A stretch of DNA of 36,213 nt from an uncultured Lachnospiraceae bacterium (GTDB lineage: Bacteria > Bacillota > Clostridia > Lachnospirales > Lachnospiraceae), in contig CAMNEB010000009.1 of NCBI GenBank assembly GCA_946536155.1, forward strand, positions 1 to 36,213. Direction: 5' to 3'. Below, in pieces: positions 17,649 through 25,703 of this stretch. A model generated the notes under the pieces. The model was not told where the DNA came from, did no database searches, and saw only the letters and a program-made list of their open reading frames with translations. The position numbers and the translations under genes were made by a program. Positions within the stretch are counted from its first letter, which is position 1, and each line of letters opens with the position of its first letter.

Positions 17649-18890
17649 ATGGCTGACGTAAGACCTTTTAATGCATACAGGCCCAAAAAGGGCATGGAAA
17701 GCGTTATCGCCGCACTTCCCTATGATGTTTACAACAGGGCGGAGAGCTGTGAGATCGTTAAGAACAATCCCGAATCCTTCCTTGCGATAGACAGGGCGGA
17801 GACCCAGTTTTCCGATGATGTTGATACATATGACGACAGAGTTTACGCAAAGGCTGCCGAGATGATAAGAGAGAGGATCGATGACGGCCGCTTTGTGCGT
17901 GATGAAGGAGAACCCGGTTATTATCTCTATGAGCTCACAATGGACGGAAGATCCCAGACCGGTATAGTGGCCTGCGCTTCCATTGATGATTATGTGAGCG
18001 GCACCATCAAAAAGCACGAGAATACAAGAGCTGACAAAGAGGTTGACCGCATCCGCCACGTAGATACAACGGGCTTCCAGACCGGGCCTATTTTCCTTGC
18101 CTACAGGCACAATGACATGCTCTCTGCCATCATAAGCGCTGTTAAGAAAGGCGAGGCTGACTGCGATTTTACATCGGATGACGGAATAAGGCACAGAGTA
18201 TTTTCCATAAAGGATCATGATAAGGTGGAAGCCATAAGGCTTGCTTTCTCCGATATGAACGCTCTATATATCGCCGACGGACACCACAGGTGTGCAAGTG
18301 CCGTCAAGGTCGGACTTAAGAGAAGAGAGGAAAATCCCGGATATACCGGAAATGAGGAGTTTAATTATTTCCTCAGTGTCATCTTCCCTGACGATGAGCT
18401 CAAGATAATGGACTACAACCGCGTGATCAGGGATCTGAACGGTCTGTCTGAGGTTCAGTTCTTTAATGAGGTCATCGCAAGGTTTGAGGTCTGTGACGCC
18501 AAGAAATACTATTCTCCCGAGGATAAGGGACTTTTCGGAATGTACATTTCCGGCAAGTGGTACAAACTCAGAGCTCATCATGACCTTAAATCGGATGATC
18601 CCGTAAAGGGGCTTGATGTTTCCGTGCTTCAGGACGGTCTCCTCGGACCTGTTCTCGGCATAGGAGATCCCAGGACGGATAAAAGGATCGATTTTGTGGG
18701 CGGAATAAGAGGCCTTGGGGAACTTGAGAGAAGGTGCAGCGAGGATATGACGGTTGCTTTCTCAATGCATCCCACATCCATCGAGGAGCTTTTTGAAGTG
18801 GCGGATGCGGGGCTTTTAATGCCTCCCAAGTCGACTTGGTTTGAGCCCAAGTTAAGAAGCGGACTCTTCCTTCACAAAATAGATGAATGA
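17649..18890 (+). CDS. DUF1015 family protein, serine-pathway associated
   Basis: A 413-residue cytoplasmic protein of the DUF1015 family. Family marks are RPFNAYRP at the N-terminus, AALPYDVYNRAES, NPESFLAIDRAE, KHENTRADKEVDR, and IADGHHRCASA near residue 215. The biochemical role is not established to my knowledge. The gene lies directly after serC-serA, an arrangement I recall from other Clostridia, which suggests a role in serine metabolism. The DGHHR block resembles the phosphate-binding GxHR loop of the ParB/sulfiredoxin fold used by the free-serine kinases SerK and SbnI; that comparison is inference. GGAGAGAG precedes the ATG. The GlgB-like gene follows after 17 bases, probably co-transcribed. 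Confidence 0.86.
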   Translation: MADVRPFNAYRPKKGMESVIAALPYDVYNRAESCEIVKNNPESFLAIDRAETQFSDDVDTYDDRVYAKAAEMIRERIDDGRFVRDEGEPGYYLYELTMDGRSQTGIVACASIDDYVSGTIKKHENTRADKEVDRIRHVDTTGFQTGPIFLAYRHNDMLSAIISAVKKGEADCDFTSDDGIRHRVFSIKDHDKVEAIRLAFSDMNALYIADGHHRCASAVKVGLKRREENPGYTGNEEFNYFLSVIFPDDELKIMDYNRVIRDLNGLSEVQFFNEVIARFEVCDAKKYYSPEDKGLFGMYISGKWYKLRAHHDLKSDDPVKGLDVSVLQDGLLGPVLGIGDPRTDKRIDFVGGIRGLGELERRCSEDMTVAFSMHPTSIEELFEVADAGLLMPPKSTWFEPKLRSGLFLHKIDE

Positions 18891-18907
18891 AATCGGAGCA
18901 ATGAGAG

Positions 18908-21121
18908 ATGAATAAGAGACTTTATAAATTAATGGACTGGGCCTTTATCGAAGAGGTCATTTACTCGGAGTGCGTCCATCCCCAGGATCTTCTCGGACCT
19001 CATGCCAAGGGTCAGACAACTCTTTTACAGGCATTTTTTCCGGGATCCGAATCGGTAGTTGTCAAATGGAAGGACAGAGGCGAAGCAGGCAAGCCCAACG
19101 AGACCAGAATGGAAGTTGCGGATGATGACGGATTCTACGCACAGCTCCTTCCCACCAAAGATCCCGGTCCCTATACATATTATGTGACCTATGAGGAGAG
19201 GCTCGAGGACGGCAAGACCAGCAGGAAGAAGACTGTTAAGTTCGGCGATCCCTACAGACATAAGAATATCCTGAAAAAAGAAGATATAGACAGATTCACA
19301 CAGGGAACCTGTAATGATGCGGATCTTATGCTGGGTGCCCATCCCTGCACCATCGATGAAGAAGAGGGTGTTCTCTTTGCGGTATATGCGCCTAATGCCA
19401 TGAGGATCAGCGTGGTGGGAGATTTCAATTCATGGGATCCCAGGCTCCATCAGATGTGCAAACGTGAAGATTCCGGTATCTTCGAGCTCTTTGTTCCCGG
19501 AGCAAAGACAGGCGACAGATATCAGTACGAGATAAAGTTCGGAAATTACGAGATCCGCAGATTTTCGGATCCCTATGCCGTTTGCGTCTGTCCCGAAAAT
19601 AAAACGGTATCCGTGGTCGGAAAGGCTGCTGCGGGAAAGCCCGCACAGGCTCCGAAAAAAGCAAAGGCTCAGGATGTTACGGGCCTGCCCATTAGCATTT
19701 ACCAGGCAGATCCCTATTCCTATGCGGGAGGTGAGACTTCAGCCTTTGCAAGGATGAGCGAAGAACTTGTGCCTTATGTGGTCAAATGCGGTTTTTCACA
19801 CATCTGCATCGGCAATATTCTTTCAAGCTCCGGCAGGCATGACAAGACACTGTCCTATTTTGCCCCGGATCCCGCACTCGGAACAGAAGAAGAATTTGAA
19901 AAGCTGGTTAAAACTTTCAGGGACAAAGGAGTTTCGGTAATCCTTGACTGGATCCCTTCGTATTTTGCCCCGGATCAGGGAGGCTTATCCGGATTTGACG
20001 GAACATCTCTTTATGAGCATAACGATCCCAGACAGGGATATGCCCAGGACATCGGTGCATGTCTTTTCAACTATTCGAGCAATACCGTCCGCAATTTCCT
20101 TTTTTCCTCAGGCTTTGCCCTTGTAAGGAAATTCGGTATAGACGGACTCAGAGTCTTCGGAACTGCCAGGATGCTTTATCTTGACTACGGAAAGAGCGAC
20201 TGGGTACCCAACATCTACGGCGGAAATGAGAATCTAGACGCGATCTCATTTCTTCAGGAGTTTAATACCGCCATACGCAAGGCTTATCCCGGAACTCTTA
20301 TGATCGCCGAGGATTCGTCCCTCCATCAGGGAATAACCGATCCCGTAGGCAGAAACGGACTCGGCTTTGATCTTAAGTGGAATGAAGTATTCTATGATGA
20401 TTACAGAGCCTTCATATCACTGGATCCCCTTTACAGGGGCAGGGAGCTTCATTCCCTCGCAGACTCCATGACCTATGCCTTTGTCGAGAATTTCGTCCTG
20501 CCCTTTGCAGGAAATGAAAAGACTGAAAAGGTCGGAAGATTTGAGGATATGCTTCAGGGAGATGATGATGCGAGACAGTCACAGAAGAGGCTTTCCCTAG
20601 GGTACCTGTTCACACATCCCGGCAAGAAACTCATAGGACTTAAGCCGGATGGGTCGGATGAAGCCATCATCACCGCACTCAACCAGCTCTACAAAAAAGA
20701 GCCTGCCCTGAGCATGAACGAATCGGATCCCGAGTGCTTTGAGTGGCTCAGCAATATGAACACTGAGAGCTCATGTGTATCCTTTGTGAGAAAGACAGAT
20801 GATCCCGAGGATATGCTGGTCGTCATCGCAAACTTCTCCGGCATCGAGCAGAATTTCCAGACCGGCGTTCCCTATGAGGGAAAATACAAAGAGATATTCA
20901 CGACGGACGATAAGGCTTTCGGCGGCGGATCTTCGGTCTCAAAATCCATCAGGAAAGCATGCGATAAAAGACTTGACGGAAGGACCCAGTCCATCGCGGT
21001 AAAGATCAGACCTCAGTCACTCATCATCATGAAGTTCATCCCCTATACCGAGGAAGAACTCGAAAAAGTCATAGAGCAGAGGATAAGAAATTACACTCCC
21101 ATCAAAAAGACTAAGAAGTGA
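18908..21121 (+). CDS. GlgB-like GH13 branching-enzyme homologue, probably catalytically inactive
   Basis: A 737-residue protein aligned end to end with 1,4-alpha-glucan branching enzyme. It has an N-terminal beta domain (HPQDLLGPHAKG), a CBM48-type domain with VVGDFNSWDPRLHQM at about 175, and a barrel with YFAPDPALGTEEEFEKLV, VILDWIPSYFAPD, YEHNDPRQGY, MLYLDYGKSDWVPNIYGG and ENLDAI. The nucleophile Asp of region II (normally LRVDAV) is Phe417 (LRVFGT). The region IV His-Asp of LPLSHDEV is Gly535-Asn536 (LPFAGNE). The acid/base Glu468 remains (IAEDSS). The segment normally reading ELMPIMEHPF...WGYQ is shortened and altered. With an intact frame and full length, it is best read as a glucan-binding pseudoenzyme. 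A true glgB should be elsewhere in the genome. GGAG lies 9 bases before the ATG. Confidence 0.87.
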   Translation: MNKRLYKLMDWAFIEEVIYSECVHPQDLLGPHAKGQTTLLQAFFPGSESVVVKWKDRGEAGKPNETRMEVADDDGFYAQLLPTKDPGPYTYYVTYEERLEDGKTSRKKTVKFGDPYRHKNILKKEDIDRFTQGTCNDADLMLGAHPCTIDEEEGVLFAVYAPNAMRISVVGDFNSWDPRLHQMCKREDSGIFELFVPGAKTGDRYQYEIKFGNYEIRRFSDPYAVCVCPENKTVSVVGKAAAGKPAQAPKKAKAQDVTGLPISIYQADPYSYAGGETSAFARMSEELVPYVVKCGFSHICIGNILSSSGRHDKTLSYFAPDPALGTEEEFEKLVKTFRDKGVSVILDWIPSYFAPDQGGLSGFDGTSLYEHNDPRQGYAQDIGACLFNYSSNTVRNFLFSSGFALVRKFGIDGLRVFGTARMLYLDYGKSDWVPNIYGGNENLDAISFLQEFNTAIRKAYPGTLMIAEDSSLHQGITDPVGRNGLGFDLKWNEVFYDDYRAFISLDPLYRGRELHSLADSMTYAFVENFVLPFAGNEKTEKVGRFEDMLQGDDDARQSQKRLSLGYLFTHPGKKLIGLKPDGSDEAIITALNQLYKKEPALSMNESDPECFEWLSNMNTESSCVSFVRKTDDPEDMLVVIANFSGIEQNFQTGVPYEGKYKEIFTTDDKAFGGGSSVSKSIRKACDKRLDGRTQSIAVKIRPQSLIIMKFIPYTEEELEKVIEQRIRNYTPIKKTKK

Positions 21122-21122
21122 C

Positions 21123-21151
21123 TTGATTTTTAAACGACTAATCTATATAAT
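21123..21151 (+). promoter_or_regulatory. Promoter for tRNA-Thr
   Basis: TTGATT, 17-base spacer, perfect TATAAT, directly abutting the stop of the GlgB-like gene and 13 bases before the tRNA. Confidence 0.8.
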
Positions 21152-21164
21152 TTGTTAAGTCGTT

Positions 21165-21237
<73 letters not shown>

Positions 21238-21239
21238 GG

Positions 21240-21285
21240 AGTCCCGAATCTCAGTAGATACTGGGAGTTCGGGACTTTTTATATT
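21240..21285 (+). terminator. Intrinsic terminator after tRNA-Thr
   Basis: AGTCCCGAA pairs with TTCGGGACT, and the interior CTCAGTA / TACTGGG continues the stem, giving a long hairpin followed by TTTTT. It begins 3 bases after the mature tRNA end. Confidence 0.92.
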
Positions 21286-21329
21286 CTGCACCTTTATAAA
21301 AATTCGTCATATTGCCGATAAAGAATTTA

Positions 21330-21358
21330 TTGACAATACAGGGCAAATTATCGAAAAT
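21330..21358 (+). promoter_or_regulatory. Possible promoter for argH
   Basis: A perfect TTGACA lies 60 bases before the argH ATG. With a 17-base spacer the -10 reads GAAAAT, a weak match, so the position of the -10 box is uncertain. Confidence 0.4.
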
Positions 21359-21395
21359 AAAAAAGATAAACTTTTATGTAAAGCGAGGTTTTATC

Positions 21396-22811
21396 ATGGC
21401 TCAGTTATGGGGCGGAAGATTCACGGGGCCCACAGATGAAAAAGTATATGCATTCAACGCATCCATCGGTTTTGACAAGAGGATGCTCAGACAGGATATA
21501 TGCGGCAGCATCGCACATTCCGCAATGCTCGGAAAACAGGGCATCATCTCGAAGGAGGATGCTTCTTCCATAGAAGCGGGACTCAGACAGATCTACAGGG
21601 ATGTCCTTGCAGGGAATCTTGAGATTACCGATAAGTATGAAGATATCCATTCTTTCTGCGAAGCGGTGCTTACCGAGAGGATCGGGGATGCCGGCAAGAG
21701 ACTCCACACAGGAAGGAGCCGCAATGACCAGGTGGCTCTCGACATGAGGATGTATGTCAGAGGCGAGGTTTGTGCGGCGGATGCTCTTCTTGAAACCCTT
21801 CTTAAGGAGATCCTTAAGGTTATGAAGGAAAACAGAGAAACCTTCATGCCCGGATTTACACATCTCCAGAAGGCACAGCCTGTTACACTTGCCCATCATA
21901 TGGGTGCATATTTTGAAATGTTCAGGCGTGACCGTCTGAGACTTGCCGATATTTATAAGAGGATGAACGAATGTCCCCTCGGAAGCGGTGCACTTGCGGG
22001 AACCACTTATCCCCTCGACAGGGAATATACCGCCGAAAAACTCGGATTTGACAGACCTACGGCCAATTCCATGGATTCCGTATCCGACAGGGATTATCTG
22101 ATAGAGTTTCTGGATGCCCTTTCCATTATCATGATGCATCTGTCCAGATCATGTGAAGAGATCATTACCTGGAACACCGACGAGTACAGATTTGTCGAGA
22201 TAGATGATGCATTTTCGACAGGATCGAGCATAATGCCTCAGAAGAAGAATCCCGATATTGCCGAACTTGTAAGGGGAAAGACGGGAAGGGTATACGGAGC
22301 CCTTATGAGTCTTCTCACTACCATGAAGGGTCTGCCTCTTGCCTACAATAAGGACATGCAGGAGGATAAAGAGACCGCCTTCGATGCGATGGACACCGTA
22401 TGCAGCTGCATTGATCTCTACACAGGGATGCTCGGCAGCATGAGATTCAATCTTGAGACTATGGAAAAGAGTGCTTCGGGCGGATTTACCAATGCCACCG
22501 ATGCAGCCGATTATCTGGTAGGAAAGGGAGTGCCCTTCAGGGATGCCCACGGAATAGTCGGAAGGATGGTCCTTGAGTGCATAGCAAAGAAGATCTCCAT
22601 AGACGATATGTCACTGGAAGACCTTAAGGCACTTTCTCCCGTTATAGAGGAGGATTTCTACACGGCAGTGAAGATATCTACCTGTGTTGAAAAGAGGATC
22701 ACCAAGGGAGCTCCGGGACCTGCTGCGATGAATGATGAGATCGCACTCTGTGAAGAGTATCTTGCAAATGCGGCCGTACTTACGGATCCCTTAAATGAAA
22801 TCTTGTTATGA
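21396..22811 (+). CDS. argH: Argininosuccinate lyase
   Basis: Splits argininosuccinate into arginine and fumarate, the last step of arginine synthesis. From ATG 21396 it is 471 residues, the usual size. It starts MAQLWGGRFTGPTDEKV, has DIHSFCEAVLTERIG, TGRSRNDQVALDMR, FMPGFTHLQKAQPVTLAHH, and the fumarase/lyase signature SSIMPQKKNPD. The ORF track runs back to an in-frame TTG at 21312, but GCGAGG sits about 8 bases before ATG 21396 and homologues start there. argG is not in the window. asd follows after 38 bases. Confidence 0.97.
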   Translation: MAQLWGGRFTGPTDEKVYAFNASIGFDKRMLRQDICGSIAHSAMLGKQGIISKEDASSIEAGLRQIYRDVLAGNLEITDKYEDIHSFCEAVLTERIGDAGKRLHTGRSRNDQVALDMRMYVRGEVCAADALLETLLKEILKVMKENRETFMPGFTHLQKAQPVTLAHHMGAYFEMFRRDRLRLADIYKRMNECPLGSGALAGTTYPLDREYTAEKLGFDRPTANSMDSVSDRDYLIEFLDALSIIMMHLSRSCEEIITWNTDEYRFVEIDDAFSTGSSIMPQKKNPDIAELVRGKTGRVYGALMSLLTTMKGLPLAYNKDMQEDKETAFDAMDTVCSCIDLYTGMLGSMRFNLETMEKSASGGFTNATDAADYLVGKGVPFRDAHGIVGRMVLECIAKKISIDDMSLEDLKALSPVIEEDFYTAVKISTCVEKRITKGAPGPAAMNDEIALCEEYLANAAVLTDPLNEILL

Positions 22812-22849
22812 TCATCCGGAATACCGGAATAGATATGGAGGAGTAAATT

Positions 22850-23935
22850 ATGAGTGAAAAATTAAGAGTTGGTATCCTGGGCGGAACGGGAATGGTCGGA
22901 CAGAGATTTATCTCTCTTCTTGAGAACCACCCCTGGTTTGAAGTGACCGAGATCGCTGCATCACCCCGCAGCGCAGGAAAGACATACAAAGAGGCTGTCG
23001 GCGACAGATGGAAGATGGATAAGCCCATGCCCGCAGCCGCAGCGGATATCGTTGTAAAGGATGTATCCGATGTGCAGGCAGTTGTTAAGGATGTTGACTT
23101 CGTATTCAGTGCAGTCGATATGACAAAGGAAGAGATCAAGGCCATCGAGGAAGAGTATGCGAAGACCGAGACTCCAGTTGTTTCCAACAACAGCGCACAC
23201 AGATGGACTCCCGATGTTCCCATGATCGTACCCGAGATCAACGCTTCCCATGTGGATGTCATCGAGTATCAGAAGAAGAGACTCGGAACAAAGAGAGGCT
23301 TCATTGCAGTCAAGCCCAACTGTTCGATCCAGTCCTACGCACCTGTTCTTACCGCATGGAAAGAGTTCGAGCCCACACAGGTAGTTGTTTCCACCTATCA
23401 GGCTATCTCAGGTGCAGGCAAGACATTCAAAGACTGGCCCGAGATGATCGAGAACGTCATTCCTTACATCGGCGGAGAAGAGGAGAAGAGTGAGAAAGAG
23501 CCTCTCAGACTCTGGGGCAAGATCGAGAACGGAGTGATCGTTCCCGCTCAGGCACCTCTCATCACCTCTCAGTGCATAAGAGTTCCCGTTCTCAACGGAC
23601 ATACCGCATCGGTATTTATCAACCTAGCAAAGAAGGTTACCAAAGAAGAGCTTATCGAGAAGATGGTAAACTTCTCCGGCGAGCCTCAGAAGCTTGGACT
23701 TCCCAGTGCTCCGAAGCAGTTCATCAGATATCTGGAGGAGGACAACAGACCTCAGGTCAAGCTCGATGTAGATTACGAGAACGGCATGGGTATCAGCATC
23801 GGAAGACTCAGAGAGGATACGCTTTTTGACTGGAAGTTCGTAGGTCTTTCACACAACACCGTAAGAGGTGCCGCTGGGGGAGCGGTTCTGTGTGCAGAGC
23901 TTCTTAAAGCAAAGGGATATATTTCCGCAAAATAA
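22850..23935 (+). CDS. asd: Aspartate-semialdehyde dehydrogenase
   Basis: Reduces aspartyl phosphate to aspartate semialdehyde with NADPH, the branch point to lysine/diaminopimelate, threonine and methionine. The 361-residue protein has the NADP site GILGGTGMVGQRFISLL, the catalytic Cys158 in VKPNCSIQSY, and AISGAGKTFKDWPEMIENV. The NCSI context and overall length fit the archaeal/fungal-type branch of the family, which is also found in Clostridia. GGAGGAG precedes the ATG. The supply of diaminopimelate gives a loose link to cell-wall synthesis. Confidence 0.96.
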   Translation: MSEKLRVGILGGTGMVGQRFISLLENHPWFEVTEIAASPRSAGKTYKEAVGDRWKMDKPMPAAAADIVVKDVSDVQAVVKDVDFVFSAVDMTKEEIKAIEEEYAKTETPVVSNNSAHRWTPDVPMIVPEINASHVDVIEYQKKRLGTKRGFIAVKPNCSIQSYAPVLTAWKEFEPTQVVVSTYQAISGAGKTFKDWPEMIENVIPYIGGEEEKSEKEPLRLWGKIENGVIVPAQAPLITSQCIRVPVLNGHTASVFINLAKKVTKEELIEKMVNFSGEPQKLGLPSAPKQFIRYLEEDNRPQVKLDVDYENGMGISIGRLREDTLFDWKFVGLSHNTVRGAAGGAVLCAELLKAKGYISAK

Positions 23936-23962
23936 AAAAGAATACATTTCTTAGGGGACAGA

Positions 23963-25693
23963 ATGGAAGAGAATAAGTTTCAACTCGATCTTTTAAAAGC
24001 GCAGAATGAAAAGTTGTCAAAGACCGAGAGGATTTACAGGATCGTATGTGAATCATCGGAATATGGGTACGTTTACCAGGCTATTGGCAGTGAAGAGCTT
24101 CTTACTTTCGGATCGTTTGAAAAAATGTTCGGCTTCAGCATGACCGGGCAGAAGGATTTTGAGCGGCTTCTGGATGTTTTTCCGGAAGACTGTGCATCTT
24201 CCATACTCGATACATTGTGTCCCGAGAAATACAATAAGACCTTTGCTACCTGCGAATGCAGGTCGCTTGCCGATCATCTGTGGTACAGGATCACGACTCG
24301 CATAGAACACAGCGATGAACTTCCCGAGTTTGCCTATGACAAGGTGATCACATTTATCGATATAACCAAAGAGAAGGCCCGTAATTCGGACCTTCTCTAT
24401 ATGGCTTATTACGATACCACAACAGGTATCTATAACCGTAATTATTTCGTATCCCTTCTTACGGGATTTCTTTCGAGAGCCGTTGCAGAGAAATGCAAGG
24501 TTTCTCTTCTTATGATCGATATTGACGATTTCAAGAAGATCAATGATGTTCAGGGCATCATAATAGGTGATGAACTCCTTGAACAGGTCGGTTTTTACCT
24601 GAAGGGCAGAATGGTGGAAGACAAGGTCATCTGCTGCCATATCAACAATGATATATTCTGTGTTGCGATCTACGATCCCTTCGGAAGCTATTCCGTGGAA
24701 TCCTTCTGCAACGACCTAAGGATCCGCTTTTCCGAATCTTTCTGCATGAGCACCGGACAGGAAATATCCATAACCGCCTGCGTGGGTGTTGCGGAATTCC
24801 CCGAAGCCGGAACCTCTGCTCTTGATCTTATCAACTGCGCGGATATCGTGGTCTATGACTGCAAGCAGCACGGTAAGAATATCACAAGGTATTTCGAAGC
24901 ACCGATCCTCGATGATTTCCTCAAGAACGTTGATATTGAAAATAAGCTTAAGGATGCTGTTTTTACAAACAGCTTCATGCTTTATTACCAGCCTCAGTAC
25001 CATGCCGTAACGAGGAAGCTGCGCGGTGTTGAGTCCCTTATCAGATGGAGGGATGAAAACGGCACCATGATACCGCCGTCTGTATTCATTCCCATCGCGG
25101 AGAAGAACGGACTCATAATCTCCATCGGACGTTTTGTGGTGGAAGAGTCGCTGAGGCAGTACAAGAAATGGACCGATTATTACAAGATGCATTTTAAACT
25201 GTCCATCAACATCTCGGCGCTTCAGTATAAGAGAGACGATTTTGTGGACGTTATCATGTCTCTTATCGATAAATATCAGGTTGAGCCTTCGGATGTGGAG
25301 CTTGAGATCACCGAGAGCATCCTGATCGATGATTTTGATATGGTCACATCCAAGCTTGTGAGCCTGAGAGATCGCGGCGTCAGCATATCCCTCGATGATT
25401 TCGGAACGGGTTATTCGTCCCTTTCGTATCTTAAGAGATTCCCCATCGATACTCTCAAGATCGACAAGAGCTTTATCGATACCGTTCTTGATGACGCCTC
25501 AACAAGGATCATTACCGAATCCATACTCAATATGTCTCATGCCATGGGCTTTGAGACCATTGCAGAAGGGGTGGAGAACGAAAGACAGTTCAATTACCTC
25601 TCCGGAGTGGGCTGTGACGTGATACAGGGATTTTATCTTGGGAAGCCTTTGCCCGCCGAGAAGGTAGATGAGCTTCTCTCATACATAAACTGA
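23963..25693 (+). CDS. PAS-like/degenerate GGDEF/EAL protein, probable cyclic-di-GMP phosphodiesterase
   Basis: A 576-residue cytoplasmic signalling protein without membrane segments. Residues about 20-135 look like a PAS-type sensor. A GGDEF-fold domain follows at about 140-300: DIDDFKKINDVQG is recognisable, but the active-site GGDEF is NNDIF (228-232), so cyclase activity is unlikely. The EAL domain (about 315-576) keeps its catalytic residues: Glu357 in GVESLIRW, NIS, ELEITES, SLDDFGTGYSSLSYLKRF, IDKSFID and EGVENERQ...QGFYLGKPL. It should therefore hydrolyse cyclic-di-GMP, with the degenerate GGDEF perhaps binding GTP as a regulator. AGGGG lies before the ATG; it is 27 bases from asd. 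Confidence 0.92.
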   Translation: MEENKFQLDLLKAQNEKLSKTERIYRIVCESSEYGYVYQAIGSEELLTFGSFEKMFGFSMTGQKDFERLLDVFPEDCASSILDTLCPEKYNKTFATCECRSLADHLWYRITTRIEHSDELPEFAYDKVITFIDITKEKARNSDLLYMAYYDTTTGIYNRNYFVSLLTGFLSRAVAEKCKVSLLMIDIDDFKKINDVQGIIIGDELLEQVGFYLKGRMVEDKVICCHINNDIFCVAIYDPFGSYSVESFCNDLRIRFSESFCMSTGQEISITACVGVAEFPEAGTSALDLINCADIVVYDCKQHGKNITRYFEAPILDDFLKNVDIENKLKDAVFTNSFMLYYQPQYHAVTRKLRGVESLIRWRDENGTMIPPSVFIPIAEKNGLIISIGRFVVEESLRQYKKWTDYYKMHFKLSINISALQYKRDDFVDVIMSLIDKYQVEPSDVELEITESILIDDFDMVTSKLVSLRDRGVSISLDDFGTGYSSLSYLKRFPIDTLKIDKSFIDTVLDDASTRIITESILNMSHAMGFETIAEGVENERQFNYLSGVGCDVIQGFYLGKPLPAEKVDELLSYIN

Positions 25694-25703
25694 AGGATCT
25701 GAA

